Below are positions 25,623-34,440 of a stretch of 64,000 nucleotides of DNA, one piece after another. The first letter of the stretch is position 1, and every line of letters begins with the position of its first letter. A program made the position numbers and the translations under genes. The notes below the pieces were generated by a model. It searched no databases. It had not been told where the DNA came from and saw nothing but the letters and a program-made list of their open reading frames with translations. The stretch spans positions 124,001 through 188,000 of the forward strand of contig NZ_FNVT01000013.1 of assembly GCF_900108335.1 (NCBI RefSeq), read 5' to 3'. This DNA comes from Nonomuraea solani. GTDB taxonomy: Bacteria > Actinomycetota > Actinomycetes > Streptosporangiales > Streptosporangiaceae.

Positions 25623-26654
25623 TCAGTAGGGCAGGCTCCAGGTGGTGAAGGACTTGCGCAGGTACGGGGTCTTGTACTTGGGATAGGCCACCGTGCTCAC
25701 ATCTCCGTCGGAGGTGTAGCGCATGTCCGGGTTGTTCTTGAGCCAGTCGAGCCAGGCCGCCGAGCAGAACTGGGCGCAGTCGCCCTTCTTCTCCATGACC
25801 TTGATCCGCGGAATCCCGGCCGCGTCGAACGACTTGCTGAAGGGCGCGGGCGCGGGCGTGTACCCGGCCAGGAACGCTCCATGGTGGTTGTACTGCTTGC
25901 CGCGCATGGCCCACTGCTTGTTGCGCGGCTGGTTCCCGTACGGCAGGGCGATCGTCGTCGGGTTGACGTAGGACAGCGAGTTGATCTGCTTGCCGATCGT
26001 GCCGATCTGCTCCTCGACCTCCTTCTGCGAGCGGCCCCGCAGGTTGAGGTGGTCGCGGGTGTGGTTGCCGATCTCGAAGCCGTTGTCCTTGAGCCAGAGC
26101 AGCGCCTGCGCCTGCTCCTCCCGGACGGTCTTGCCGAACATGTCCCGCGTCACGTAGAACGTGGCCGCCGGCCGCCACCCCTTGTGCTTGGCGGCCACCT
26201 CCTTCAGGATCGCGACCGCGGTGTCCTTCTGAGGGACGCCCATCTCGTTCAGGGTGAGCTGGGAGGGCGAGGAGTCGTCGAAGGTCAGGACGACGGGATG
26301 CTTGCCGGCCGGAATGTCGATCTTCCCGGCCACCATCTCGGCGGCCGTGACCGGTACGTAGTCCTCCCTGACCAGCCGCTCCAGGTCCGCCCTGAACTGC
26401 TGCGGCGACCTGTCGTCCGTCGTCTGTGGCTTGGGCACGATCCGATGCCACATCAGCACCGGGATCTGCCCCAGTTCGTTCGCCTTGACCTTGGCCGCGG
26501 CCTTCGTCTTGGCGGCCTTACCCGCCTTGACCTTGGCGGCGGCGTTCGCCTTGGTGTCCGTCAGCTTGGCGGTGTCGGGCTGCTGCGAGTCGCAGCCGGC
26601 CACGAGCGCGGCGGCGGCGACCAGTCCCACCCCACCCAAAATACGCAGTCGCAT
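25623..26654 (-). CDS. lipoprotein polysaccharide deacetylase (NodB domain)
   Basis: A 343-residue lipoprotein with lipobox LVAGC near residue 20 and a Lys/Ala-rich spacer (KVKAGKAAKTKAAAKVKANE) that may lie along the wall. The NodB domain has the metal Asp pair in VLTFDDSS, the His pair in GNHTRDHLN and a strand motif TIALPYGNQPRNK. It would remove N-acetyl groups from peptidoglycan or another extracellular polymer. The C-terminal part (PYLRKSFTTWSLPY) fits the family in actinomycetes. Confidence 0.85.
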   Translation of the reverse strand: MRLRILGGVGLVAAAALVAGCDSQQPDTAKLTDTKANAAAKVKAGKAAKTKAAAKVKANELGQIPVLMWHRIVPKPQTTDDRSPQQFRADLERLVREDYVPVTAAEMVAGKIDIPAGKHPVVLTFDDSSPSQLTLNEMGVPQKDTAVAILKEVAAKHKGWRPAATFYVTRDMFGKTVREEQAQALLWLKDNGFEIGNHTRDHLNLRGRSQKEVEEQIGTIGKQINSLSYVNPTTIALPYGNQPRNKQWAMRGKQYNHHGAFLAGYTPAPAPFSKSFDAAGIPRIKVMEKKGDCAQFCSAAWLDWLKNNPDMRYTSDGDVSTVAYPKYKTPYLRKSFTTWSLPY

Positions 26655-26743
26655 CCGAACCCCCCGAGACGCGTACGACTGTTACGAGGAGGCTCTTACC
26701 CAGCTGATCAACTACGGCACGCCGCCGCACCGTCAAGACATGG

Positions 26744-26771
26744 GAAAGGGCCGCCCGAAGGCGGCCCTTTC
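26744..26771. terminator. terminator downstream of icd
   Basis: A perfect 12-bp stem (GAAAGGGCCGCC, 26744-26755; complement 26760-26771) with a CGAA tetraloop lies 16 bases after the icd stop on the minus strand. Confidence 0.85.
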
Positions 26772-26787
26772 ACACTGAGGGAGACGG

Positions 26788-28002
26788 TCAGGCCATCTTC
26801 TTCTTGAGGTTCTCGTCCAGCGCCGCCAGGAAGTCCTGGGTGGTGAGCCACTTGGCGTCGCCGCCGACCAGGAGCGCGAGGTCCTTGGTCATCTGGCCGC
26901 CCTCGACGGTCTCGACGCAGACCTCCTCCAGCTTGTTGGCGAACTCGGTCACCGCGGGGGTGTTGTCGAGCTTGCCGCGGTGGGCCAGACCACGCGTCCA
27001 CGCGAAGATCGAGGCGATCGGGTTGGTGGAGGTGGGCTTGCCCTGCTGGTGCTGGCGGTAGTGACGGGTCACGGTGCCGTGCGCGGCCTCGGCCTCGACG
27101 GTCCGGCCGTCGGGGGTCATCAGGACCGAGGTCATCAGGCCGAGCGAGCCGAAGCCCTGGGCGACCGTGTCGGACTGGACGTCGCCGTCGTAGTTCTTCG
27201 CGGCCCAGACGTAGCCGCCCTCCCACTTCATCGCCGCGGCGACCATGTCGTCGATCAGGCGGTGCTCGTAGGTCAGGCCGGCCTGCTCGAACTCGCTCTT
27301 GAACTCGGTCTCGTAGACCTCGGCGAAGATGTCCTTGAAGCGGCCGTCGTACGCCTTCAGGATCGTGTTCTTCGTGGAGAGGTAGACCGGGTAGTTGCGG
27401 TTGAGGCCGTAGCGCATCGACGCGCGCGCGAAGTCGCGGATCGACTCGTCCAGGTTGTACATCGCCATCGCGATGCCGCTGCCGGGGAAGTCGTACACGT
27501 CGAGCTCGATCGGCTCGGAGCCGTCCTTCGGCGTGTACGTCAGGGTCAGCGTGCCCTCGCCCGGGATCTTCAGGTCGGTGGCGCGATACTGGTCACCGAA
27601 GGCGTGACGGCCGACGACGATCGGCTTGGTCCAGCCGGGAACGAGGCGCGGCACGTTCGACATGATGATCGGCTCGCGGAAGATGACACCGCCGAGGATG
27701 TTGCGGATCGTCCCGTTCGGGGACTTCCACATCTTCTTGAGACCGAACTCCTCGACCCGGGCCTCGTCCGGGGTGATGGTGGCGCACTTCACACCGACGC
27801 CGTACTTCTTGATGGCGTTGGCGGAGTCGATGGTGACCTGGTCGTCGGTCGCGTCTCGGTGCTCGATGCCGAGGTCGTAGTACTTCAGGTCGACGTCGAG
27901 GTAGGGCAGGATCAGCTGGTCCTTGATGAACTGCCAGATGATCCGGGTCATCTCGTCGCCGTCAAGCTCGACGACGGGCCCCTCCACCTTGATCTTGGGC
28001 AT
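26788..28002 (-). CDS. icd: NADP-dependent isocitrate dehydrogenase
   Basis: A 404-residue isocitrate dehydrogenase of the dimeric, eukaryote-like type (IDH1/2-like) rather than the 740-residue monomeric actinobacterial type. N-terminus is VEGPVVELDGDEMTRIIWQF; substrate Ser/Asn loop SPNGTIRNILGG; RHAFGDQYRATD; and the catalytic LKAYDGRFKDIFAEVYE; nucleotide site AAHGTVTRHYRQHQ. It oxidises isocitrate to 2-oxoglutarate in the TCA cycle, forming NADPH. Followed by a strong terminator. Confidence 0.95.
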   Translation of the reverse strand: MPKIKVEGPVVELDGDEMTRIIWQFIKDQLILPYLDVDLKYYDLGIEHRDATDDQVTIDSANAIKKYGVGVKCATITPDEARVEEFGLKKMWKSPNGTIRNILGGVIFREPIIMSNVPRLVPGWTKPIVVGRHAFGDQYRATDLKIPGEGTLTLTYTPKDGSEPIELDVYDFPGSGIAMAMYNLDESIRDFARASMRYGLNRNYPVYLSTKNTILKAYDGRFKDIFAEVYETEFKSEFEQAGLTYEHRLIDDMVAAAMKWEGGYVWAAKNYDGDVQSDTVAQGFGSLGLMTSVLMTPDGRTVEAEAAHGTVTRHYRQHQQGKPTSTNPIASIFAWTRGLAHRGKLDNTPAVTEFANKLEEVCVETVEGGQMTKDLALLVGGDAKWLTTQDFLAALDENLKKKMA

Positions 28003-28055
28003 GCGAATGGTTCCCCTTCAATGAATTGATGCGTTGAGGCTATCGGACCCTCAGG

Positions 28056-28355
28056 TCACGGGGCCAAAAGGGACAGGATCAGGGCCTTCAGCTCGTTGTT
28101 GTAGAGCAGAAGCGAGGTCAGCACGAGCACGAATCCGAACGCGGACAGCGTGATGACGTCGTTCTTCTTGCTCCTGATGGCCAGCTGACCGCCGTACCCG
28201 GCGAAGCGGAGGGCGGCGGCGATCATGATGACCGCGCCCAGCGCGAACCCGCCCCAGCGCGGGCTCATCACGAAGATCACGAGCACGCCGATGGCCGCAC
28301 CCGCCAGAATCAGCGGATACGGCCCCCAGCGCTCGCGCCCGGTGCTGTCGCTCAC
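28056..28355 (-). CDS. DUF3017 small membrane protein
   Basis: A 99-residue protein with three hydrophobic segments (PLILAGAAIGVLVIFVMSP; FALGAVIMIAAALRFAG; ITLSAFGFVLVLTSLLLYN). It matches the DUF3017 family of actinomycetes, which I remember next to folD and mdh. The GTG at 28355 overlaps the citrate synthase stop by GTGA, implying coupled translation; a longer in-frame start would lie inside the citrate synthase gene. Function unknown. Confidence 0.8.
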   Translation of the reverse strand: MSDSTGRERWGPYPLILAGAAIGVLVIFVMSPRWGGFALGAVIMIAAALRFAGYGGQLAIRSKKNDVITLSAFGFVLVLTSLLLYNNELKALILSLLAP

Positions 28356-29473
28356 CGTTCGTCTATCGGCTTCCACTTCTGGTCCGTCTCACCGATGTAC
28401 TCACTGTCAGGGCGGATCAGCCGGTTGTCGGCGTGCTGCTCGATGACGTGAGCGGTCCAGCCCGACATGCGGCTGATCGAGAAGACCGGCGTGAACAGGT
28501 CGGTCGGAATGCCAAGGTAGTGGTAAACCGAGGCGGCGAAGAAATCGACGTTCGGATAGAGGCCCTTGGTCTCGAGGACGACCTCTTCCATCTCCTTGGA
28601 CATCCGGTAGTAGGTGTCGTCGCCGGTGGACTCGGCCAGCTCGGCGGACATCCTGCGCAGGTGGGTGGCGCGGGGGTCCTCGGTCTTGTAGACGCGGTGC
28701 CCGAAGCCCATGATCTTCTCGCCCGCGGCCAGCTTGTCGCGTACGGCCTGCGCCACACCACCGGGAGCCAGCGACTCCAGCGTCTTCATGACCTGCTCGT
28801 TCGCCCCGCCGTGCAAGGGGCCCTTGAGGGTGCCGATGGCGGCGACGATGGCGGAGTGCATGTCCGACAGGGTCGCGGCGCAGACGCGGGCGGCGAACGT
28901 GGAGGCGTTCATGGTGTGGTCGGCGTGCAGGACCAGGCACTCGTCGAAGATCTCGACCTCGCGCGGCCCGGGGGTGCGGCCGGTGACCTGGAGCAGGAAG
29001 TTCGCGGCGATGCTCAGCGAGGGGTCCGGCTCAGGGGCGCTGCCTCCGGTGCGGGCGGCGTGGTAGTGGGCCACCAGCAGGGGCTGCTGCGCGACCAGCC
29101 GGGCGGCCTTGCGCAGGTTGGCCTCGGGGTCGATGGAGTCCTTGTCCGGATCGTCCGCGCCGGCCAGCGACACCAGCGAGCGCAGCGCCTCCATCGGTTT
29201 CTGTTTCTCGGCTATTTCGGCGATGTTCGCGGACAGGAGGGCGCCCAGCTCCCGGCCCCGCGCCAGCTCGTCGCCGTAGGCGGCCAGCTCGGAACGGGTG
29301 GGCAGCTTGCCACGCTGGAGCAGGTGCGCGGTCTCCTCGAACGTCGCGCGGCCGGCCAGGTCGTGGATGTCGTATCCACGGTAGAAGAGGCGACCGGCCT
29401 TTCCGTCGATGTCGCTCAGCGCTGTGGACGCGGCGACGACATCGGCCAGACCTTTCGTGGGCTTGTCCGCCAT
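28352..29473 (-). CDS. citrate synthase
   Basis: A 373-residue citrate (or 2-methylcitrate) synthase of the short type. Active-site His in LHADHTMNASTFAARV, second His in KGPLHGGANEQVM, HRVYKTEDPRATHLR and Asp in NVDFFAASVYHYLGIP are all present. It condenses oxaloacetate and acetyl-CoA; a minor methylcitrate activity is possible for short actinobacterial forms. The stop overlaps the start of the DUF3017 gene. Upstream is a 180-base spacer shared with the divergent FHA gene. Confidence 0.92.
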   Translation of the reverse strand: MADKPTKGLADVVAASTALSDIDGKAGRLFYRGYDIHDLAGRATFEETAHLLQRGKLPTRSELAAYGDELARGRELGALLSANIAEIAEKQKPMEALRSLVSLAGADDPDKDSIDPEANLRKAARLVAQQPLLVAHYHAARTGGSAPEPDPSLSIAANFLLQVTGRTPGPREVEIFDECLVLHADHTMNASTFAARVCAATLSDMHSAIVAAIGTLKGPLHGGANEQVMKTLESLAPGGVAQAVRDKLAAGEKIMGFGHRVYKTEDPRATHLRRMSAELAESTGDDTYYRMSKEMEEVVLETKGLYPNVDFFAASVYHYLGIPTDLFTPVFSISRMSGWTAHVIEQHADNRLIRPDSEYIGETDQKWKPIDER

Positions 29474-29654
29474 GAGTGATTCCTCCGCTTATCTTCGTCC
29501 GAAGTCTACCCGTGAGCAGGTAAAACCGACTGCAAAGGTCCAGACCAATTTCACGAGGGATTCTGCTTTCGGCAAAGGAGATTCCGCATCCCCTCGGTTG
29601 GGTAAGCCGGAGCTGTAGTAATAGTTACGGCGGGCTACCTGGGGAGGAACTGCC

Positions 29655-30302
29655 GTGGAGGGGCCGTTCATACGCATCGAGGACACTGGCGAGGTGGTCC
29701 CGTTGCGCCCCGAGATCACGACGGTCGGAAGGGGCCGGGGTGTCGATATCCGGCTCACCGATCCGAGCGTGTCTCGACTCCATGCCGAGTTCGTCAGACG
29801 AGGACCCTACCTGTATGTCGTCGACCTGGGCTTGTCCAGGAACGGCACACGGGTGAACGGCAGGCCGATCGCCCGGAGGGTCCTTGACGACGGCGACGTC
29901 GTTTCCTTCGGCGCGGCGCGGGGTCGCATCGGCGGAGTCCCTCGTGAGGACTTCGCCCCTGAGGTCGAGCTGCGCAGGGCGGCGGCGCCCGAGCTGACCA
30001 GGCGCGAGGTCGATGTGCTGACCTCGCTCTGCAGGCCGGCGCTGTCGGATGAGGCGTTCGTCGCCCCGGCGACCGCACGCGAGATCGCCGACGACCTGGT
30101 CGTGACCGAGGCCGCGGTCAAGCAACATCTGCTGCGGCTCTACCAGAAGTTCCGGATTCCCGAGGGCACCAACCGGCGCACACGGCTGGCCAATGAGGTC
30201 GTCGCGCTCGGTCTGGTCCGCCCGACCCCCGTGGTGCCACCACAGCGGTCTTCGGGACCCGCGGCCGAGCAGCCATCGGCGGCCGGGCGCAGGGCTTCTT
30301 AA
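29655..30302 (+). CDS. FHA-domain protein with C-terminal helix-turn-helix
   Basis: A 215-residue cytoplasmic protein. Residues about 5-90 form an FHA phosphothreonine-binding domain (TVGRGRGVDIRLTDPSVSRLH and GLSRNGTRVNG). The second half carries a winged or LuxR-like helix-turn-helix (LTRREVDVLTSL; TAREIADDLVVTEAAVKQHL; LYQKFRIP). It could link S/T kinase signalling, such as the kinase at 22159-24153, to transcription, but that is inference. GTG start with GGAGGA seven bases upstream. Divergent from citrate synthase. Confidence 0.8.
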   Translation: MEGPFIRIEDTGEVVPLRPEITTVGRGRGVDIRLTDPSVSRLHAEFVRRGPYLYVVDLGLSRNGTRVNGRPIARRVLDDGDVVSFGAARGRIGGVPREDFAPEVELRRAAAPELTRREVDVLTSLCRPALSDEAFVAPATAREIADDLVVTEAAVKQHLLRLYQKFRIPEGTNRRTRLANEVVALGLVRPTPVVPPQRSSGPAAEQPSAAGRRAS

Positions 30303-30483
30303 CGACGGATCGCGACCGGGGCTACGGCGAGGGGTTCCGGCAGCGTCGAAACCTTCGACCGTGGCCCCAGCGGCACGGCCATGAGCAGCGGCGAGCGCCC
30401 CCTCGGGGCGACCCGCCGGGCTCGTCGCCGGTCAGGAATCGGCCGGCGACGCGCGCAGGCGTAGCATGCTCCGAGGCTGGCCC

Positions 30484-32016
30484 CTAGGTCACCTTGATTC
30501 CGCTGCTCGGCTCGCTGGTCCTGTTGGCCCGGTCCACCGCGACCACGTAGTAGTGGTGGCCGCGCTGACCTTCGGGGTCGGTCCAGACGGCCTGGTTACG
30601 GTCGAGCGGCACGACCGCGACCAGGTTGCGCGCGTTGGCGAAGGCGTCGGCCGGAGCGCTGCGGTCGAAGCGGTAGATGGCGAACAGGAAGGGCGTCGCC
30701 CTGCCGGTGGCCACCGCCCGCACCTCGACGCCGCCCTGCTTGCGCACCGCGTGCGCAAGATACGGCGGGTTGGGCGCCTTGCCGCCGGCGAGCCTGGGCA
30801 GCACGGGCGCGAGCGCGGGCCGCTGGTAGTGGTCGGCGACGGCGGTCGAGATCGACCCGATCCGGTCCACCTTGACGTCGTTGGCGTTGTACCAGATGTC
30901 GCCGCCGATCTCCGGGTGGTTCCGGTTGAGCGTCAGGTGCTTGGACAGCTCGCCCGGAACCTGCCACTCGGCCGCCTGGGCGGGGTCGCCGGCCTTGTAC
31001 GCCGCCTGCCCGATCCACAGCAGCGTCTTCGTGCCGCTCGCCACGTCCGACCACCACGGCACGAGCTTGGTGTAGTCGGCCGGCGGCTGCCCCATGTACC
31101 AGTAGAGCTGCGGCGCGATGTAGTCCAGCCAGCCCTTCTTGACCCAGCCACGGGTGTCGGCGTGCAGGTTGTCGTAGGACTGGCCGCCGCTGGTCTCCGA
31201 GCCGAGCGGGTCGCTGGCCTTGTTGCGCCAGATGCCCGACGGGCTGATGCCCCAGGCGATCTCCGGCTTGGCCCGCAGCACGAGCTGCTGCATCTCCTGG
31301 ACCATGAGGTCGACGTTGTGGCGCCGCCAGGTGGCCAGGTCGGGGAAGCCGGCGCCGTGCCGCGCGAAGGCGGCGCTGTCGTCGAAGGCCGTGGTGTTGG
31401 TCGGGTAGAAGTAGTCGTCGAAGTGCAGGCCGTCGATGTCGTAGCGGGTGACCGCGTCCATCATGGCGTCCTGGCAGAACTTGCGGACCTCCGGCATGCC
31501 GGGGTTGTAGTAGAGCTTGCCGCCGAACGGCAGGATCCAGTCGGGGTGCTTGCGCCCGGGGTGGTCGGGGTGCAGCTTGGCCGGGTCGGGCTGCATCGAG
31601 ACGCGGTACGGGTTGAACCACGCGTGAAAGGCCAGTCCCCGCTTGTGGGTCTCCGCCACGGCGAACCCGAGCGGGTCATAGCCGGGGTCCTGCCCCTGGG
31701 TGCCGGTCAGATACTGCGACCACGGCTCGAACGGTGACGGCCAGAAGGCGTCCGCCGTCGGCCGGATCTGCACGAACACCGAGTTGAGCTTGCGCTGCAC
31801 GGCCACGTCCAGCCAGGCGAGGAACTCGGCCTTCTGCTCATCGGCGCTCAGCCCCATCTTCGAGGGCCAGTTGATGTTGACCACCGACGCGATCCACATG
31901 CCGCGCATCTGCCGCAGCGGGGGAACGTAGCCGGTTTCGGCGAAGGCGGGCAGCGGGAGGGCGGAGGAGGCGGCGGCGAGGGCGAGGCCCTTCAGGAGAG
32001 TCCTTCTGCTGGGCAT
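30484..32016 (-). CDS. family-10-like glycoside hydrolase (GHL10), Tat-secreted
   Basis: A 510-residue exported protein with a twin-arginine signal (SRRTLLKGLALAAAS, cut near AFA). The body is the GHL10 (DUF187) TIM-barrel: MRGMWIASVVNINWPSK, FHAWFNPYRVS, YDIDGLHFDDYFYP, WGISPSGIWRN, YIAPQLYWYMGQ. Relatives cleave or bind peptidoglycan-like or other N-acetylated glycans; a role in wall glycan turnover fits the neighbouring NagZ-like and MurR genes. GAGAGG precedes the ATG. Divergent from the GH3 gene with an 81-base spacer. Confidence 0.85.
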   Translation of the reverse strand: MPSRRTLLKGLALAAASSALPLPAFAETGYVPPLRQMRGMWIASVVNINWPSKMGLSADEQKAEFLAWLDVAVQRKLNSVFVQIRPTADAFWPSPFEPWSQYLTGTQGQDPGYDPLGFAVAETHKRGLAFHAWFNPYRVSMQPDPAKLHPDHPGRKHPDWILPFGGKLYYNPGMPEVRKFCQDAMMDAVTRYDIDGLHFDDYFYPTNTTAFDDSAAFARHGAGFPDLATWRRHNVDLMVQEMQQLVLRAKPEIAWGISPSGIWRNKASDPLGSETSGGQSYDNLHADTRGWVKKGWLDYIAPQLYWYMGQPPADYTKLVPWWSDVASGTKTLLWIGQAAYKAGDPAQAAEWQVPGELSKHLTLNRNHPEIGGDIWYNANDVKVDRIGSISTAVADHYQRPALAPVLPRLAGGKAPNPPYLAHAVRKQGGVEVRAVATGRATPFLFAIYRFDRSAPADAFANARNLVAVVPLDRNQAVWTDPEGQRGHHYYVVAVDRANRTSEPSSGIKVT

Positions 32017-32067
32017 GGGGGGTGGCCTCTCGGAAGTGGTTGTGTCGAGGGCGACGATGACAGAAAA

Positions 32068-32097
32068 TTACCTTCAGATCAACAACTGTGAAGGAAA
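32068..32097. promoter_or_regulatory. candidate MurR/RpiR operator upstream of GH3 gene
   Basis: TTACCTTCA (32068-32076) and TGAAGGAAA (32089-32097) form an imperfect inverted repeat in the spacer between the GHL10 and GH3 genes; CCTTCA/TGAAGG is exact. It lies in AT-richer sequence and its right half includes the GH3 ribosome site. The regulator two genes on (33531) is the natural candidate to bind it. Confidence 0.45.
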
Positions 32098-32103
32098 ATG
32101 CCG

Positions 32104-33534
32104 ATGAGCGGTGACCTGTACAGACTGGCGATGACAGTGCTGCATCCGGGGTTCGAGGGAACCTCCGCCCCCGACTGGTTGCGCCGGGCTCTGGGCGAGG
32201 GTTTGGGCGGTGTGGTGCTGTTCGCCCGCAACGCCATCGACGAGCCGCTCATCCGGCAGTTCCGCGCCGAGAACCCCGGCACGGTCGTGGCGATCGACGA
32301 GGAGGGCGGCACCGTCACCCGGCTGGAGGTCATGGCCGGCAGCTCCTTCCCCGGCAACCGGGCGCTGGGCGTGGTGGACGACGTGAAGCTCACCGAGCAG
32401 GTGGGCCGCCAGATCGGCAGGATGCTGGCGGACCTGGACATCACGCTCGACTACGCGCCCTCCGCCGACGTGAACGCCAACCCGGACAACCCGGTGATCG
32501 GCGTGCGGTCGTTCGGGCCCGACCCCGAGCTGGTCGCCCGGCACACGGTCGCCTACGTCAACGGCGTCCAGGGCGCGGGCGTGGCCGCCTGCGCCAAGCA
32601 TTTCCCCGGGCACGGTGACACGGTAACCGACTCCCACCTCGCGCTGCCCACGGTGCACGCCTCGCGCGAGGTCCTCATGGAACGCGACCTGCCGCCGTTC
32701 CGGGCCGCGATCGGCGCCGGGGTGCGCTCGATCATGTCCGGCCACCTGCTCGTGCCCGCACTCGATCCGTCGGGGCCGGCGACGCTGAGCCGTACCGTCA
32801 TGACCGAACTCCTCAGGGGCGAGCTCGGTTTCGACGGAATGCTCGTCACCGACGCGATCGAGATGCGGGCGGTGGCCGCCATGTTCGGCCCCGGCGAGAT
32901 CGCGGTGCGCGCGCTCGGCGCGGGCGTGGACGCCATCTGCGTCGGGCTGTCCACCGAGGAGAGCCTGCACGAGATCCGCGACGCGATCGTGGCCGCGGTC
33001 CGCGCGGGCGTCCTGCCCGAGGAGCGGCTGGCCGAGGCCGCCGCGCGCGTGCGCGACCTTTCCACCTGGTACGCCGCCCGGTCAGCCCTCCGCGACCAGG
33101 CCCACGACGACGTCGACGAGGGCGTGGGCCTGCGGGCCGCCAGGGCGGCGCTGACCACGACCGGCAAGGCCGCGCTCGACAGGGGACCGCTGGTCGTCGA
33201 GGTCAACACCCGCTTCAACAAGGCCGTCGACCCCGCCACACCGACCGGCATCACGGCGGCCCTCGCCTCCCTCCTGCCGAACACCGCCAGGGCGCAGATG
33301 GAGCCGGAGGGCGAGCTGCCCGCGTTCGACGACCGGCCGGTGGTGCTGGTCGTGCACGACTCCGCCCGGCACGCCTGGGTGCGCGACACGGTGGCCAGGG
33401 CGCTGGCGCTGCGGCCCGACCTGATCGTGGTGGACACCGGCATCCCGGCTCCGCCCCAGGGCGCCACCCACGTCGCCACCCACGGGATCTCCCGGGTGTC
33501 CGCGCTGGCCGCGGCGGAATGGCTGCTCAGATGA
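32104..33534 (+). CDS. GH3 beta-N-acetylhexosaminidase (NagZ-like)
   Basis: A 476-residue glycoside hydrolase family 3 protein. The NagZ signature KHFPGHGDTVTDSHLALPTV includes the catalytic His-Asp dyad, and the nucleophile Asp is in GMLVTDAIEMRAVAA. There is no signal peptide, so it acts in the cytoplasm on imported GlcNAc-MurNAc-type sugars. The extra C-terminal domain (about 150 residues) is common in actinobacterial homologues. ATG at 32104 gives better spacing to AAGGA than the ATG at 32098; both are possible. Its stop overlaps the next start as ATGA. Confidence 0.88.
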   Translation: MSGDLYRLAMTVLHPGFEGTSAPDWLRRALGEGLGGVVLFARNAIDEPLIRQFRAENPGTVVAIDEEGGTVTRLEVMAGSSFPGNRALGVVDDVKLTEQVGRQIGRMLADLDITLDYAPSADVNANPDNPVIGVRSFGPDPELVARHTVAYVNGVQGAGVAACAKHFPGHGDTVTDSHLALPTVHASREVLMERDLPPFRAAIGAGVRSIMSGHLLVPALDPSGPATLSRTVMTELLRGELGFDGMLVTDAIEMRAVAAMFGPGEIAVRALGAGVDAICVGLSTEESLHEIRDAIVAAVRAGVLPEERLAEAAARVRDLSTWYAARSALRDQAHDDVDEGVGLRAARAALTTTGKAALDRGPLVVEVNTRFNKAVDPATPTGITAALASLLPNTARAQMEPEGELPAFDDRPVVLVVHDSARHAWVRDTVARALALRPDLIVVDTGIPAPPQGATHVATHGISRVSALAAAEWLLR

Positions 33535-34391
33535 GCGCCGAGCCGGCGAACCCGGTCGCGGCCGTACGCGCGGTGCTGCCCTCGCTCACCCCGGCGGCGC
33601 AGGCCATCGCGCGTCTCATCCTGGAGGACCCCGGGCTGGTCGTGCGGAGCACGATCACCGAGTTCAGCGGGGTGTCCGGGACGAGCGAGGCGACGATCGT
33701 GCGGACGGCTCGGGCGCTCGGCTTCGCCGGGTACTCGCAGATGCGCTTCGCGCTGGCCGCGGCCGTGGCCAAGGAGCCCGAGCGCCTGGTGCCCGGCGAC
33801 CTCGCGCCCGACGACCCGCTGACGGACGTGATCGCCAAGGTGGCGCGGGCCGAGTCGGAGGCGCTGGCCGACACGGCCGCGCAGCTCGACCCCGACCGGC
33901 TCGGGGAGGTCGTCCAGGCGATCTCGGCGGCGCGGCGGGTGGACGTGTACGGGGTCGCGGCCTCGGGACTCGTGGCCGCCGACATGTCGCAGAAGCTGCT
34001 GCGCATCGGGCTGTCCAGCCACCCGTTCAGCGACGCCCACCTGGCGCTGACCAGCGCGGCACTGCTCAGGAGCGGCGACGTGGCGGTGGCGATCAGTTGC
34101 AGCGGCGAGACGCCCGACGTGCTGGTCCCGGCCCGTACGGCGGCCGAGGCGGGGGCGTTGATCGTCGGCATCACCAACAACCCGCGGTCGACGCTGGCCG
34201 AGCTGGCGGACCACACGCTCGTCTCGGCGGGGCGGGAAACGGCCTTCCGGCCGGGGGCGCTGGCCAGCCGGATCAGCCAGCTCCTGATCGTGGACTGCAT
34301 CTTCGTCGGGCTGGCGCAGCGCACGTACGACACGGCCGACGCCGCCATCCGCGCCACCAGGGACGCGACGGACCGCTACCGGAACCGGTAA
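33531..34391 (+). CDS. MurR/RpiR-family regulator (HTH + SIS)
   Basis: A 286-residue regulator with an N-terminal HTH_6 domain (TITEFSGVSGTSEATIVRTA) and a SIS sugar-phosphate-binding domain (VDVYGVAASGLVAADMSQKL; VAISCSGETPDVL; ALIVGITNNPRSTLAEL). Translationally coupled to the NagZ-like gene by an ATGA overlap. SIS-domain regulators of this family sense amino-sugar phosphates such as MurNAc-6-phosphate, so it probably controls amino-sugar salvage, starting with its own operon. Confidence 0.88.
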   Translation: MSAEPANPVAAVRAVLPSLTPAAQAIARLILEDPGLVVRSTITEFSGVSGTSEATIVRTARALGFAGYSQMRFALAAAVAKEPERLVPGDLAPDDPLTDVIAKVARAESEALADTAAQLDPDRLGEVVQAISAARRVDVYGVAASGLVAADMSQKLLRIGLSSHPFSDAHLALTSAALLRSGDVAVAISCSGETPDVLVPARTAAEAGALIVGITNNPRSTLAELADHTLVSAGRETAFRPGALASRISQLLIVDCIFVGLAQRTYDTADAAIRATRDATDRYRNR

Positions 34392-34440
34392 AAGCCCGCT
34401 GTACCCCCTTCCATAGTGCGGGTCGCTTCGGCCCGTTCGA

